This document shows, piece after piece, positions 1 to 8,667 of a DNA stretch of 64,000 bases. Location of the stretch: assembly GCA_964447155.1 (NCBI GenBank), contig CAYURM010000002.1, positions 62,001-126,000 of the forward strand. Direction: 5' to 3'. Source of the DNA: SMBSF63 sp034003545 (GTDB taxonomy: Bacteria; Chloroflexota; Anaerolineae; Anaerolineales; Anaerolineaceae). Position 1 is the first letter of the stretch. Every line of letters begins with the position of its first letter. The position numbers and the translations under genes are program-made. The notes beneath the pieces were generated by a model. It worked only from the letters and a program-made list of their open reading frames with translations. It ran no database searches and was not told the DNA's origin.

Positions 1-2
1 TG

Positions 3-212
3 CTGCCCATTGAGGCCGCTGCCCACGCCGGGGACTGGGACGCAGCCCTGGACTACACCGCGCAGGCGATGACGCCCACGTATGCGGAGCAGCCCTCCAT
101 GGCGCCGGTGGTGTGTCGGTTATGGGGACGGATTGCTGAAAATACGCCGGATGGGGAGGAAAAGACGGAGGCGCTGGATGAAATTGCTAATCGGGGGAAT
201 TGCAATTCTTGA
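3..212 (+). CDS. C-terminal fragment of an unidentified protein
   Basis: An open frame enters from the left edge and ends with TGA at 210-212, leaving 69 visible residues. The peptide begins LPIEAAAHAGDWDAAL and ends in a Gly/Asn/Cys tail. The helical, Ala-rich start resembles the end of a tetratricopeptide-like repeat, but one fragment does not allow a family call. The base pattern is consistent with real coding sequence, and the next gene converges on it from the opposite strand. Confidence 0.45.
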   Translation: MPIEAAAHAGDWDAALDYTAQAMTPTYAEQPSMAPVVCRLWGRIAENTPDGEEKTEALDEIANRGNCNS

Positions 213-256
213 ATCAAAATTCGTAGAAGGATCATTTGTAGGGTCACACTTTGCCC

Positions 257-982
257 TCAATACTCAATGATCGTGATCACCGGCTCCAGGTAGAGATAAT
301 ACGCCAGATCATTCAACTGCATCTTCTGCAAGGGCGCATACAGGCCAGACACCTCGAACTTCACCGCCTCGCCCTGCTCATCCTTTACCGCGTTCATTTC
401 TGCGTAGATTTGTTCAATGATCTGGAGCCGTACCGCAGCCAGATCACCCAGGTCGGCTTCCAGGGAGATGGCTTTTAGCGTGATGGTATCGTCCAGGGTC
501 AACCCATTCAGGAATTCATTGAACGCCGTCACGCTCTTGATGAAATCATTCCCGTGCTGGCTGATGTCAATGCTCAGCTTCATCCGCACGGCGGAGGCAT
601 CCACATTCTGCACCTGGGTCAGCGAGCTATCCTTGCGCTGGTAGCTGCTGTTGATCTGCACGATCGAGGTTTCAGTCAGGGCAATATTGCCGCTCTCGGC
701 GGCCTGTTTGGTGATGACGTCAATCGCTTTCTGAATATCGGTAAAGCGCTCCGCGGTTTCCTTCTCTGAAGTGCTGACCATCAGGTTGAGCACCAGCGTC
801 CCGGTTTTAACCGTTACGCCGTAAGGCGGCAGTATCTGGCTGTAGGAAAGATCAATGCTCTGGATATCGTAGCTTTCCATCACCACGCTGCTGAGCACAT
901 CGTTGGATGAAAGCCTGGAACCACTTCCGCAGCCCGCCAGGAAAAACAGCAGAAAAGCAACTGTCAGGAAATTCTTTTTCAT
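257..982 (-). CDS. Predicted lipoprotein, unknown function
   Basis: 241 residues. The N-terminus (MKKN, a hydrophobic stretch, then LAGC) is a clear lipoprotein signal peptide with the lipidated Cys near residue 18, so the protein should be anchored outside the cytoplasmic membrane. The rest has alternating beta and helix character with 'DLAAVRLQIIEQIYAEMNAV' as a helical segment, loosely like SIMPL-type proteins, but I cannot assign a family. Its ATG overlaps the stop of the upstream membrane glycosyltransferase by four bases (ATGA, 979-982), so the two are probably translationally coupled in one operon. Confidence 0.8.
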   Translation of the reverse strand: MKKNFLTVAFLLFFLAGCGSGSRLSSNDVLSSVVMESYDIQSIDLSYSQILPPYGVTVKTGTLVLNLMVSTSEKETAERFTDIQKAIDVITKQAAESGNIALTETSIVQINSSYQRKDSSLTQVQNVDASAVRMKLSIDISQHGNDFIKSVTAFNEFLNGLTLDDTITLKAISLEADLGDLAAVRLQIIEQIYAEMNAVKDEQGEAVKFEVSGLYAPLQKMQLNDLAYYLYLEPVITIIEY

Positions 983-2013
983 GGATTTATCCTTTCTCGT
1001 CTTCTATCCTTTGTTCTTTCCCACAAGACCGCTGCTAAAATCCCGGGCGCGATGATCGTGAAAGCATACCAGGCCGAGTCATTCGTATAGGCGAAGAGGA
1101 TCACCAGCCAGCCGGGAAGAGAGAGCAGGACAGCGGCCAACATGCGCCGTGGCGTATCCAGCAAAGGCACTAGCTGAATCAAATCATAGTCATGCACCAG
1201 GGGGTTGACCACAAAGCCCCACAACACCGCCAGGTCAAGGGAGATTTGCTTGCGGGCGAAAAACCACACGGCCAAAAACAGGAGCGCTGCAATGACGCCC
1301 AACACGAGCCAATACGCGCCGGTCTGACCGGGGAAAATATACAGCAGCGTGCGCGGCACAAAGCCGGATAAAGCACGCTCGAACAACGGACGCGGTGAGT
1401 TCAGCCAGCGCGCCGGCCAGTCCGGCAGAATCAGAAATCCGGGGAGGTAGATCAAAGCGGTCATGAGGACAAACATCCACGCCTGACGTGGAATGCGTTT
1501 CTCTGTGCGCAGCACCTTCCACCACTGCACAGCGGCAAAAACCAACGGGATGATGCCCAACTGCGGTTTGAGCATGGTTAACCCAAGCCAAACGCCTCCG
1601 GCTGCGTTATCGCTCTGCGTGTGTTTACGATAGCCCCACAATCCAAGCATGCCAAACACCGCCGACTGCCCGCCGGCGAAATGTCCGAAGACAGGTGCAA
1701 ACAGCAGCACCAGCGGGTTGCCCCCGCTGATGAACAGCGCCGCCAGCACAGGCCCCAGCAGCCACAACGCCAGGCTCACCGCGCGCGGCAGCCAGGCGAA
1801 TGCCGCAAAGATGATCACATACGGCATGGGGTAGTAGCTATTCTCCCCATACACCTCACCACCCAACAGCAGCCGCCCGCCGATGTCCATAAACGTCGCG
1901 TAATCCACCGGCCCGCGATCCGTATAGATCGCCAGCCCGATGTAGATCAGATATGGCGTCAGCAGCAGGATCACTGCGGCCAGTTTCAGGAGTTTTCTTC
2001 TATTTTCCGGCAT
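979..2013 (-). CDS. Glycosyltransferase family 87-like integral membrane protein
   Basis: 344 residues with about eight to nine hydrophobic segments. The N-terminal region has a first membrane helix followed by 'VDYATFMDIGGRLLLGGEVY', then 'YYPMPYVIIFAAFAWLP', the arrangement seen in DUF2029/GT87 polyprenol-phosphate-sugar-dependent glycosyltransferases. There the periplasmic loop after the first helix carries the catalytic acidic residue. The likely role is adding a mannose-type sugar to an extracellular glycan. It is divergently placed from the GH-like lipoprotein gene; a TATAAT hexamer on this strand (2042-2047) lies about 30 bases before the start. Family-level call only; donor and acceptor unknown. 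Confidence 0.7.
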   Translation of the reverse strand: MPENRRKLLKLAAVILLLTPYLIYIGLAIYTDRGPVDYATFMDIGGRLLLGGEVYGENSYYPMPYVIIFAAFAWLPRAVSLALWLLGPVLAALFISGGNPLVLLFAPVFGHFAGGQSAVFGMLGLWGYRKHTQSDNAAGGVWLGLTMLKPQLGIIPLVFAAVQWWKVLRTEKRIPRQAWMFVLMTALIYLPGFLILPDWPARWLNSPRPLFERALSGFVPRTLLYIFPGQTGAYWLVLGVIAALLFLAVWFFARKQISLDLAVLWGFVVNPLVHDYDLIQLVPLLDTPRRMLAAVLLSLPGWLVILFAYTNDSAWYAFTIIAPGILAAVLWERTKDRRRERINP

Positions 2014-2083
2014 GGTTTAGCCTCTTCAATGTCAATACATCTATTATACGTCTGACAGACAAGAAGAATGTACAATAGACCCT

Positions 2084-3160
2084 ATGAAGAAAATAAACTG
2101 TTTGGCAGTATTGATTCTGTTCCTGTTATCTGGCTGTTCGCCAAAACAGCAAGCTATTCCCAGTCCTACTGGCACACAGATCACCGTGCCGGTAGGACTT
2201 TCCTTCCCGCCGATCAGCACGGCTTCCGGGCTGGCCTTCACGATCAAACAGATGGATGCCCTCAATATGACTCTGGTACGAATCGGCAGCAACTGGGCGC
2301 ACCGCGAGCCCGAGCCGGGGGCATACTACTGGGACCCGCTGGATGAGCGCATCAACGCCCTGCATGAGAGCGGCGCTTCGATCCTCTTCACCATTCCCGC
2401 CAGCGGCCCGGACTGGGCCTGCGGCGAAGTCTCGGCCAACGAGACCTGTGTTTTTCAGGACGAGGCTGCCTTCCGCGCCTATGTGACCGCGCTGATGACG
2501 CGCTATCGCGGCAAGATCGACAAGGTGCAGTTCGGCAACGAATGGGACAACCTCACCTGGTATCCAGGCACGGCCGAGGAATTCGTGCGCGACACGAATA
2601 TTGTTTATGACATTGTGCAGCAGGTCTCACCAGAAACGCCAGTCGTACTGGGCGGGCTGACAGCAGCTTATCCCGTGTATGTCAGCGTGTGCAGGAACGG
2701 CATGTCTTTGAATTTTGATGCGCTGGATTTGAAGGACGACACAGACCTCAATGCCCGCATCGAGCGCACAATCTGCGCACGGGATGAGCTGGAAGCCCGG
2801 GTGGAATACGTGATTGAAAACGCCCGCTATGACGTGGTTGACCTGCACCTTTACGACACCAGCGAGTATTGGCCGCTGCTTGTGGATACCGTCCGCCAAT
2901 TAACAGACAAACCCTTGATTGTTTCTGAATTTGGCGGGCCTTCGTCTGCCTTTGAAAAATATTCCCAGGCTTATCATGCCCGTCGTCTGGAGCACTACCT
3001 GCTGACCCTGCAATCCCTGCCCATTGAAGAAGCCTATTATTTCAATCTGGTTGATAATCCCACGACCTATCACAGCCGTTCCGGCCTGTTCACGGTAACC
3101 CGGCGAAAGAAGGATGCCTTTAATGTAATGCAGCGCATGCTAGCTGCGGAAAAAGAATAG
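2084..3160 (+). CDS. Secreted lipoprotein glycoside hydrolase, clan GH-A-like
   Basis: 358 residues. A lipoprotein signal peptide ends in LSGC. The mature part reads as a TIM-barrel hydrolase: 'MTLVRIGSNWAHREPEPGAYYW' and the 'D..I..L...G.SIL' spacing are typical of GH39/GH5/GH42-like folds. 'VQFGNEWDN' supplies the N-E acid/base pair at the end of strand 4, and 'PLIVSEFGGPSS' the nucleophile Glu at the end of strand 7. It would act on a glycan at the cell surface; the substrate is unknown. It is monocistronic and divergent from the GT87-like operon. Confidence 0.72.
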   Translation: MKKINCLAVLILFLLSGCSPKQQAIPSPTGTQITVPVGLSFPPISTASGLAFTIKQMDALNMTLVRIGSNWAHREPEPGAYYWDPLDERINALHESGASILFTIPASGPDWACGEVSANETCVFQDEAAFRAYVTALMTRYRGKIDKVQFGNEWDNLTWYPGTAEEFVRDTNIVYDIVQQVSPETPVVLGGLTAAYPVYVSVCRNGMSLNFDALDLKDDTDLNARIERTICARDELEARVEYVIENARYDVVDLHLYDTSEYWPLLVDTVRQLTDKPLIVSEFGGPSSAFEKYSQAYHARRLEHYLLTLQSLPIEEAYYFNLVDNPTTYHSRSGLFTVTRRKKDAFNVMQRMLAAEKE

Positions 3161-3234
3161 AAAAGCCCTTACGGTTACATGGACAATCATCCGTGCCAGA
3201 TCTGGCATAAAACGGTTATAGGTTTGAAAAGAAA

Positions 3235-4902
3235 TCAATCCACGCTGTTGAATACTTCAATCAACTCTTCCGAATCGACATCCCTGTAAAAAGATCTGTC
3301 TGGCAATAATTCAAGCTGGTAATTGAAATAAGAATTCAGGATGATTCTGAAGGTATTGACCGGAGTGATTTCCGGATAGATACGCTCAACGCCGCCATCA
3401 GGCAAATACAAGGCATGCAAAATTGCCACCTTTTCTTCGCCCGGAATATATCCATGATCAGCCTGAATGATGATAACAGGGGGAACTGATTCTTTTTCCT
3501 GTATGGTTTCAATGATTTCCAGTAATCTTTTATTTAAATATTGGATTTGTTCCACGTACGCCGCATTACTTTCATCGGCATTTTCTTTGTACGAGCCGTC
3601 CTGATTAAACACAAAAGAAGAATGGGTGACCATGATATGGGCATGCACAAATTTGCTGCCAGGGATGTCAGGAACTTTTTCCAGATTATCCAGGCTATAC
3701 AAATTCTGTTTATATTCCATGTATCGGATGTTTTCAAACCGCTCTTCATCGGTTATTTCCAATAATGAACCGGCATAATTGTTGGGGTCTATCCAGCCAA
3801 GCAGCACTGAAGCATTCAGTGCGCTGGTGATCGGCTGGATTCTACTCGTATCAAAGAGAAAACGAATCCAGGTGGTTTTCAAATAGAGGTCATGGAAACT
3901 CAACGTGTCCAGACGGTCAATATAGGGAACACGCTCATCTGCCTGATAGTAGATATCTGCATCATCAAGATTCGCCCAGGGCGCCTTGGTGTGAAATGCG
4001 ATGGTGGTGTATCCCATATCCTCGAAAATCTTTCGCACATGGCTGTGCGGTAACTGATCGCCAATCAGCTCCATTTTTTTATCAAAATCTTTGACCTCAG
4101 GTGGCAAGCCTAACTGATCCAGATAATCCATATTGAGGGAGGATGTCAAGGATTCAAAGGTATTGTCGTAATTGCTTTTGGCATTCCGCACTACGCGGAA
4201 GCCGTGATTTTCAAGGTCTTCAATAAATGCACTGTTGTCATAATTGAATTTGTCGGCCAACACATCGTCACTGGTATAGGCGTCCACGATGATGTAATAG
4301 ATATTCCGATAGATCCAATCATCTGGTGTTGTGGCATTGACCGCTGTCACGTTTTTTTCGTGGCCCGGCGATGGGACCTTGAAATTCACTTTTGGAACAA
4401 TGATTTGTGAAAGAGTCAACAAAACCAGAAAGCCACCCACGATATTGAAGAGTTGCGTAACCTGATGTGGATGGCCTTTGTGCCTGAAAATAAAGAAAAA
4501 AGCACTGCCGCCAATCACGAGCCACAAAGCTGTCAACACGGAATGCCGGGCAATATCCATTTGATTTAAGGCATCATAAACATGCCCGTAAAAATGAAAC
4601 AGCAGGATGACGATACTGGTCATCAGGGCTGCTTTTAAGGCATTTCGCAATACAGCAAGATTAACGAGATAGACAACCCCACCCAAAACCATGCTGAAAA
4701 TTATCGAACGGAGGATGGCATACCCAGGGATTTGGTTTATATTGGTTGCATACAAACTCAAAACGGGGTATGTGATAAAAAACAGCAAATGAAACGGGAT
4801 GGCGCTTAAAATACCTGTTTTATTCTTCAATGAGCTCTGTTTGGATGGATTGGACATTTCTTCTCTTGCCGCAACGAATAAGTCTTTTTGATCTAGCGGC
4901 AT
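3235..4902 (-). CDS. Membrane-anchored sulfatase / phosphoglycerol-transferase-like protein
   Basis: 555 residues. The first about 170 residues hold roughly five membrane helices. The extracytoplasmic part starts near 'YIIVDAYTSDDVL', the metal-binding start of the alkaline phosphatase/sulfatase superfamily, and later has 'IIIQADHGYIPGEE', the D-H-G metal motif. The nucleophile position appears to fall around 'NYDNTFESLTSSLNMDYL', with Thr or Ser rather than the sulfatase Cys, so transfer of a phospho-alcohol (as in LTA synthase or OpgB) is as plausible as sulfate hydrolysis. AGGA lies 6 nt before the chosen ATG. It is the last gene of a four-gene operon and follows the methyltransferase after 11 bp. 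Confidence 0.75.
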   Translation of the reverse strand: MPLDQKDLFVAAREEMSNPSKQSSLKNKTGILSAIPFHLLFFITYPVLSLYATNINQIPGYAILRSIIFSMVLGGVVYLVNLAVLRNALKAALMTSIVILLFHFYGHVYDALNQMDIARHSVLTALWLVIGGSAFFFIFRHKGHPHQVTQLFNIVGGFLVLLTLSQIIVPKVNFKVPSPGHEKNVTAVNATTPDDWIYRNIYYIIVDAYTSDDVLADKFNYDNSAFIEDLENHGFRVVRNAKSNYDNTFESLTSSLNMDYLDQLGLPPEVKDFDKKMELIGDQLPHSHVRKIFEDMGYTTIAFHTKAPWANLDDADIYYQADERVPYIDRLDTLSFHDLYLKTTWIRFLFDTSRIQPITSALNASVLLGWIDPNNYAGSLLEITDEERFENIRYMEYKQNLYSLDNLEKVPDIPGSKFVHAHIMVTHSSFVFNQDGSYKENADESNAAYVEQIQYLNKRLLEIIETIQEKESVPPVIIIQADHGYIPGEEKVAILHALYLPDGGVERIYPEITPVNTFRIILNSYFNYQLELLPDRSFYRDVDSEELIEVFNSVD

Positions 4903-4913
4903 CCATGTTCCTG

Positions 4914-6314
4914 CTAAATGGACTGCCGGCGTTTGAACACTAGCATGGTGCGTTGACTGCCGCTGACAGGGACCTGTTTTTGCAACTCAAAAAGCGGGGA
5001 GAAAGCGTCAATCAGACCTGGCAGATGATAAGCATCGAAAATATCATCCCGCGAGCGCAGCAACCGTTTTACCTGGCTGTCTTCCTTTGGCACAAACTCC
5101 AGGATCAGGTTTTCGCCCAGCATCACCATGGTTTTGGCAATATCCGCAAAAGGAACATTATTGGCGATGGCGAGATGATGGATCAAAGCGAGGGCCAGTA
5201 CAACGTCAACTTTCCCGCGGGAATAAAAAGCATCACGCTCCTGATTGTTCCAGCCAATGGCAGGTGACGGATTGACAAGATCGAGAACCAGCGGCAAGAT
5301 ATTTTTCTGCCCGCTTTTTTTGATTTGCTGGTAATTCAGTTCGACCGCTTCGGGGTCAATGTCCGTTGAAATCACAAAACGATCGGGGGTTGAGGCTGCC
5401 ACCTGGCTGAAAATACCGGTGTTGGCCCCCAGATCCAAAACCGTTTGAGGTTTAATTGTCTGAACAAGATCATGGACAATCGTCTTTTTTGTCTCAAACG
5501 CTTCTTCGGAATAATTGGTATCAGAATAATAATCTGCCCATTCCTTGCCGCTGATCTTGAGGGAAAGCTTCCGGATCGTTGCTTCCAGGCTCTCAATGAT
5601 TCCCAACAAACCGTTTTTGGTGACAGTCGGTTGTTTCGCCGAACTGTCTGTGCCGTTGGCTTTAGAAGTATCAGCATAGCGGCTCTGTGTCCGGGAGTGA
5701 AAATGGATATGCGTAAGAAGACCAAAATTTAGCCTGGTAGCGCGCGGCAATAAACGACTGCACAGATCCAGCGGGATGCCATCAATATTATTGATCAATA
5801 ATTGGCTCAAGCGAATATCTGTTTTGCTCATCAAAGCCAGCGGCGCCAGAAAATGCTGGCAAAATTGTCGATAAGCAACCCAGGGAGTGCCTTCAACGTA
5901 TTTCGTAAAACTCAGGCTATCAATCAGGACGGGATAACCATGCTGAAACTGGATATTATAGGCACTTGCATCCTTAAGGGTCATTCCGGCTTTTAATGCT
6001 TCTTTTTGAATGGCAAGCGTTACCAATGCGGCGTCCCTTAACTGTGAGAAAGACCATTCATACGGATAGGAAATGAAAGAGACTTTCTCAGGGCGGATCA
6101 CCTTATAAGCCGTATCCGGTTCCAGGGGAGCTTCTTCGACTTCCTCATGTTGAACAAGATAATTTTCCCGGGCAAGCTGGTCATAAAGCCCGGAGGAAAA
6201 CAAAAGATCATAATCCTGCTGGTAAATCCTGTTCACCTGCCGCAGGAGGGTGCCCTCGCGCACAAACAAAAAGCCGCTGGGGTCTCGAAAAGACGAAGAA
6301 ATTCGTTCTCCCAT
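4914..6314 (-). CDS. SAM-dependent methyltransferase of a polysaccharide locus
   Basis: 466 residues. The C-terminal half carries a class I Rossmann methyltransferase: motif I 'VLDLGANTGIFSQVAA', then 'VISTDIDPEAVELNYQQ' (ribose-binding Asp) and 'VDVVLALALIHHLAI' (motif IV region). The N-terminal half ('FRDPSGFLFVREGTLLRQVN') is a separate domain found in NoeA-like methyltransferases of nodulation and exopolysaccharide clusters. It is cytoplasmic and presumably methylates a glycan or glycolipid intermediate. Its ATG begins directly after the stop of the 54-residue upstream gene, with no gap, implying coupling. Confidence 0.75.
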   Translation of the reverse strand: MGERISSSFRDPSGFLFVREGTLLRQVNRIYQQDYDLLFSSGLYDQLARENYLVQHEEVEEAPLEPDTAYKVIRPEKVSFISYPYEWSFSQLRDAALVTLAIQKEALKAGMTLKDASAYNIQFQHGYPVLIDSLSFTKYVEGTPWVAYRQFCQHFLAPLALMSKTDIRLSQLLINNIDGIPLDLCSRLLPRATRLNFGLLTHIHFHSRTQSRYADTSKANGTDSSAKQPTVTKNGLLGIIESLEATIRKLSLKISGKEWADYYSDTNYSEEAFETKKTIVHDLVQTIKPQTVLDLGANTGIFSQVAASTPDRFVISTDIDPEAVELNYQQIKKSGQKNILPLVLDLVNPSPAIGWNNQERDAFYSRGKVDVVLALALIHHLAIANNVPFADIAKTMVMLGENLILEFVPKEDSQVKRLLRSRDDIFDAYHLPGLIDAFSPLFELQKQVPVSGSQRTMLVFKRRQSI

Positions 6315-6479
6315 CTAGATTTGCTCCTCAGTCGTTTCGTCCACGGGGGTATCAGCATTCTTTTTTGTAAAAATCGCGGTGATTTTTCCCCAAAAGAGTT
6401 TTACGAAGACACCCAGGCCTAACAAGGCGGCTAACAGCGCCTGAAGAACCACACTACCAGTTCCTGGATCAAGATACAT
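6315..6479 (-). CDS. Small conserved membrane protein starting MYLDPGTGS
   Basis: 54 residues, too short for a usual ORF cut-off. The sequence starts MYLDPGTGSVVLQALLA, continues as a single hydrophobic helix, then a basic/acidic tail ending TTEEQI. Small proteins with a YLDPG[TS]GS start followed by one helix are, to my knowledge, recurrent neighbours of sulfatase/methyltransferase glycan loci. The stop codon touches the next ATG (6315/6314) and the start lies four bases from the stop of the upstream gene. That tight packing is the main evidence that it is real. Function unknown; probably a membrane scaffold. Confidence 0.75.
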   Translation of the reverse strand: MYLDPGTGSVVLQALLAALLGLGVFVKLFWGKITAIFTKKNADTPVDETTEEQI

Positions 6480-6482
6480 TTT

Positions 6483-6671
6483 TTACTCTCCTTGTAAGCT
6501 AAATTGCCAATCCTCTGGCAATTGATAACCGAATTGTGTCAGCATTTTGCCTGTTTCAATCTGAAAATCTTTATAGAAAATTGCAGTCCCTGGTTTAACA
6601 AGGGCAAGGAAACAGAAAAACAGTACGACCAGATAGATAAACCCTGAGATAATACGAAAGATGATTTTCAC
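6483..6671 (-). CDS. Small membrane protein, first gene of the glycan operon
   Basis: 62 residues from a GTG start: MKIIFRII, a hydrophobic helix, then 'GYQLPEDWQFSLQGE'. The frame is open upstream to 6803, but a strong GGAGG sits five bases before this GTG. A TATAAT hexamer (6697-6702) lies inside the longer reading and would have to be coding otherwise. The short form is therefore preferred. It heads the operon with the YLDPG protein, the methyltransferase and the sulfatase-like protein. Its size and neighbours recall small proteins paired with SxtJ/DUF5989-type loci, but that link is not demonstrated. Confidence 0.55.
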   Translation of the reverse strand: MKIIFRIISGFIYLVVLFFCFLALVKPGTAIFYKDFQIETGKMLTQFGYQLPEDWQFSLQGE

Positions 6672-6696
6672 CCAACCCTCCAAAACATACTGGCCT

Positions 6697-6702
6697 ATTA
6701 TA
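6697..6702 (-). promoter_or_regulatory. Probable -10 hexamer of the glycan operon
   Basis: TATAAT on the minus strand, 26 bases before the preferred GTG start at 6671. A clear -35 is not seen; TTCCTT at 6720-6725 is at the right spacing but weak. Confidence 0.4.
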
Positions 6703-6817
6703 ACGCGCATTATCAGAGAAAGGAACCGCATCGGATAATACACAGCCGCATCTTTTCTGCTATTTTCGGCTACAATAAGATACGCTGAAATTTCATCCAT
6801 CACAGGAGCTTCTCACC

Positions 6818-7831
6818 ATGAAGGTTTTAATCACCGGGGGAGCAGGGTATATCGGCAGCACAATTTGCGCTGCCCTGGAAGATGCCGGCCACACGCCCAT
6901 CATCCTTGATTCGCTGGTCACCGGGCGGGAAGAATTCACCCGCCACCGCATCTTCTACCAGGCTGACATCGCCAACGAGATCGCCCTGGAGACGATTTTT
7001 AAAGAGCATCCCGACATTCATGCCACCATCCACTGCGCCGCATTGATCGTGGTGCCCGAATCGACTGCTCAGCCCTATGACTATTACCTCAACAACGTCG
7101 GCAAATCACTGGAATTGTTCCGCACGTTGAACCGCCTGGGCCAAAAGCGGGTAGTGTTCAGTTCCTCGGCGGCCATTTATGACGTGGTGCCCGGTTTCAT
7201 GGTCACCGAAGACTCACCGCTCAACCCGGTCAGCCCGTATGCACGCACCAAGTACATGATGGAAATGGTGCTGCGTGATTTCTGCATTGCCTATGGGATG
7301 AAAGGCATTGCCCTGCGCTATTTCAACCCGATTGGCGCTGACCCGCAAATGCGTTCGGGGATCCATGTGGAAAACCCCACCCACGTGTTGGGAAAAATGG
7401 TGGACGCCGCCCAGGGCCGCCTGGAAGCATTTGAGATCACCGGCACAGACTGGGAGACCCGAGATGGCACCGGCGTGCGAGATTACATCCACGTGTGGGA
7501 TCTGGCGCAGGCGCATGTCAAGGCCGTCTCGAATTTTGATGCTGTGTTTGAACGCGCCGGCAGCCCGGAAGACAACTATCTGGTGATCAACCTCGGCACT
7601 GGTCACGGGGTAACCGTGCGCGAGCTGGTGACAGCTTTCGAACAGGTGTATGGCAAACCGGTGCCCAAGCGCGAAGCGCCGCGCCGTCCGGGTGATGTGG
7701 CCGGTTCGTATGCCAACGCCGACCGCGCCAAAGCCCTGCTGGGCTGGGAAGCTGAACTGCCCATTGAGCAGGGTCTGGCCGATGCGCTGAAATGGGATGA
7801 ACTGCGCGGGGATATTCTCGATTTCTCGTAG
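6818..7831 (+). CDS. galE: UDP-glucose 4-epimerase
   Basis: 337 residues, the usual length. Extended short-chain dehydrogenase fold: 'MKVLITGGAGYIGS' is the NAD-binding GxxGxxG, 'FSSSAAIYD' carries the catalytic Ser, and 'SPYARTKYMME' the YxxxK pair. 'RYFNPIGADP' and 'RDYIHVWDLAQAH' are GalE signatures. It interconverts UDP-glucose and UDP-galactose in the cytoplasm, feeding galactose into surface glycans, which fits the divergent polysaccharide operon. AGGAG precedes the ATG. A strong intrinsic terminator follows immediately. Confidence 0.92.
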   Translation: MKVLITGGAGYIGSTICAALEDAGHTPIILDSLVTGREEFTRHRIFYQADIANEIALETIFKEHPDIHATIHCAALIVVPESTAQPYDYYLNNVGKSLELFRTLNRLGQKRVVFSSSAAIYDVVPGFMVTEDSPLNPVSPYARTKYMMEMVLRDFCIAYGMKGIALRYFNPIGADPQMRSGIHVENPTHVLGKMVDAAQGRLEAFEITGTDWETRDGTGVRDYIHVWDLAQAHVKAVSNFDAVFERAGSPEDNYLVINLGTGHGVTVRELVTAFEQVYGKPVPKREAPRRPGDVAGSYANADRAKALLGWEAELPIEQGLADALKWDELRGDILDFS

Positions 7832-7849
7832 CTAAGTGAATGGATCAAG

Positions 7850-7884
7850 CCACCCGCGGCAAATTGCTCGCGGGTGGCTTTTTT
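7850..7884 (+). terminator. Intrinsic terminator of galE
   Basis: Perfect 10-bp stem GCCACCCGCG (7850-7859) / CGCGGGTGGC (7869-7878), 9-nt loop, then six T residues (7879-7884). Confidence 0.9.
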
Positions 7885-7914
7885 ATTGACAGTTTGAATG
7901 GTTCAGGCTGTCAT

Positions 7915-8118
7915 TCAACCAATATCATTTTTCATCTGTTCGAATTGCTCACGGGTGATCTCTCCGCGTGCGTATCGTTCTGCGAGGATCTCGCGGGCGC
8001 TGTGATTTTGTTGAAAAGGATTGCTCAAGGTTTGGTTCTTTCCAAAAATATTCTTACCCAGCAAGCCCGAAACCAACAAGACTGCGCCGAAAATCAACAA
8101 TAATCCAACAATTAACAT
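7915..8118 (-). CDS. SHOCT-domain small membrane protein
   Basis: 67 residues. One N-terminal membrane helix (MLIVGLLLIFGAVLLVSGLL), then a C-terminal SHOCT module: 'AREILAERYARGEITREQFEQMKNDI'. SHOCT domains are short helical oligomerisation or recruitment modules at the ends of membrane proteins. A paralogue lies 34 bases upstream on the same strand, and the two probably form one transcript. Exact role unknown; the neighbouring two-component system suggests envelope stress or metal response. Confidence 0.8.
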   Translation of the reverse strand: MLIVGLLLIFGAVLLVSGLLGKNIFGKNQTLSNPFQQNHSAREILAERYARGEITREQFEQMKNDIG

Positions 8119-8151
8119 AAGCTTTTTCTCCTTCCAATAAAACGGTGGTGC

Positions 8152-8424
8152 TTACTCGCTGATCACTGCCAGCATAGTGCGATATTCTTCCTGGTCAATC
8201 TCGCCGCTTGCGTAGCGTGTCTGCAAAATCTCGCGGGCGGAGGGCTGTGCAGTCACCGAATTACCACTAACCGGCAAAGCGTGCTTGCTGCCTGAGACGC
8301 GCCGTACCAGCCAGACAACCAACAGAACCAGTCCAACCAATACAGCCAGTAAAAATATTCCGCGGAAGATCATTGCAGTAATGCCAAAGGTACTGCCATG
8401 TCCAAAATACCCATAACCCATCAT
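8152..8424 (-). CDS. SHOCT-domain membrane protein with Met/Gly/His-rich start
   Basis: 90 residues. It starts MMGYGYFGHGSTFG, a Met/Gly/His/Tyr-rich segment that would face outward, followed by a membrane helix (residues about 16-42) and a C-terminal SHOCT module 'AREILQTRYASGEIDQEEYRTML'. The start is preceded by AAGGAG. It is a paralogue of the next gene. The Met/His-rich segment resembles that of the nearby histidine kinase and PepSY protein and may bind a soft metal; that is inference. Confidence 0.8.
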   Translation of the reverse strand: MMGYGYFGHGSTFGITAMIFRGIFLLAVLVGLVLLVVWLVRRVSGSKHALPVSGNSVTAQPSAREILQTRYASGEIDQEEYRTMLAVISE

Positions 8425-8632
8425 TTTTTACTCCTTCAATCGTCAAATAGATTGCGCTGTAATTCATCCTGCTTTGATACATCTATCATAGCAAGGTAAC
8501 GTAAAGCATTATTGAAGTGATGATAAAGATTTGGTAAAGGTGGGCGGAATGCAGGCAAAAAGTTCTATACGGGGAATGTTTGCCCTGACTCAGTTTCTGA
8601 AATTTACGGGGTGTTCTGTTTTAACGGAAAAT

Positions 8633-8652
8633 GGGCGAGGCATGCCTCGCCC
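8633..8652 (-). terminator. Terminator downstream of the histidine kinase
   Basis: A perfect 20-bp palindrome (GGGCGAGG / CCTCGCCC arms around CATG), 15 bases past the kinase stop and followed on the minus strand by ATTTTCC. Confidence 0.65.
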
Positions 8653-8667
8653 CTGCCGTTTTCTCAA

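Noticed and set aside
3194..3207. TGCCAGATCTGGCA palindrome between convergent genes as a terminator
   Set aside because: No U-run on either strand; it may be chance or a protein-binding site, not supportable.
6483..6803. 106-residue version of the first gene of the glycan operon
   Set aside because: It would overlap the TATAAT at 6697 and the galE promoter zone; a GTG at 6671 with GGAGG gives a better 62-residue protein.
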